Positions 5,961 through 5,965 of a stretch of 5,965 bases of DNA are shown piece after piece. The DNA lies in NCBI GenBank assembly GCA_003135035.1, contig PLDE01000174.1:1-5965 (forward strand), given 5' to 3'. The DNA comes from Candidatus Dormiibacterota bacterium. Lineage in GTDB: Bacteria > Chloroflexota > Dormibacteria > Aeolococcales > Bog-877. The notes under the pieces are model-generated. The model worked only from the letters and a program-made list of their open reading frames with translations, was not told the DNA's origin and did not search any database. Positions within the stretch are counted from its first letter, which is position 1. Every line of letters begins with the position of its first letter. Both the position numbers and the translations under genes were made by a program.

Positions 5961-5965
5961 TCCTC
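5957..5965 (-). other. Possible last codons of an upstream gene (hemA expected)
   Basis: The last nine bases of the window read GAG GAG TGA on the minus strand, so a gene entering from outside could end Glu-Glu-stop and overlap the hemC GTG by 4 bases. All the visible junctions from hemC to the isomerase have this form, and hemA commonly precedes hemC in C5 operons. Two codons are not enough to identify anything; this is inference from context. Confidence 0.2.

Overview
The window is a G+C-rich (roughly two thirds by eye), densely packed bacterial segment in which every supported gene lies on the minus strand. Read in the direction of transcription (high to low coordinates) the order is hemC, hemD, hemB, a membrane-anchored cyclophilin-type peptidyl-prolyl isomerase, hemL, tatC, and the start of rph, which runs off the left edge. 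No mobile element, CRISPR array, tRNA or rRNA was seen.

Region by region: 5960-2631 is a tight four-gene block. hemC/hemD, hemD/hemB and hemB/ppi each overlap by 4 bases of the form NTGA (CTGA, ATGA, GTGA), and hemC's own GTGA start suggests another such junction with a gene outside the window. hemL follows after a 41-base gap and has a strong ribosome binding site. A 163-base non-coding gap (1161-1323) separates hemL from tatC. It holds a good extended -10 promoter motif, an imperfect hairpin, and one arm of a 9-bp inverted repeat whose other arm lies at the start of tatC. tatC and rph overlap by one base (TGATG).

Together the hem genes cover the C5 tetrapyrrole route from glutamate-1-semialdehyde to uroporphyrinogen III. 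HemL makes 5-aminolevulinate, HemB condenses it to porphobilinogen, HemC polymerises that to hydroxymethylbilane, and HemD closes the ring. hemA (glutamyl-tRNA reductase) is the expected missing partner and may lie just beyond base 5965. The isomerase and TatC act at the cytoplasmic membrane or outside it, and RNase PH matures tRNA 3' ends. Their link to heme is positional only.

The organism uses the C5 pathway. The HemB metal-site motif (Cys-x-Asp...Cys) and the anchored cyclophilin resemble high-GC Terrabacteria such as Actinomycetota, Chloroflexota or Dormibacterota-like lineages; this placement is inference. This is mainly an ordinary housekeeping operon. The points worth a second look are a probable CTG start for hemD, a remodelled active-site loop in the cyclophilin, unusual substitutions in otherwise canonical HemL and HemC, and a possible structured leader in front of tatC.
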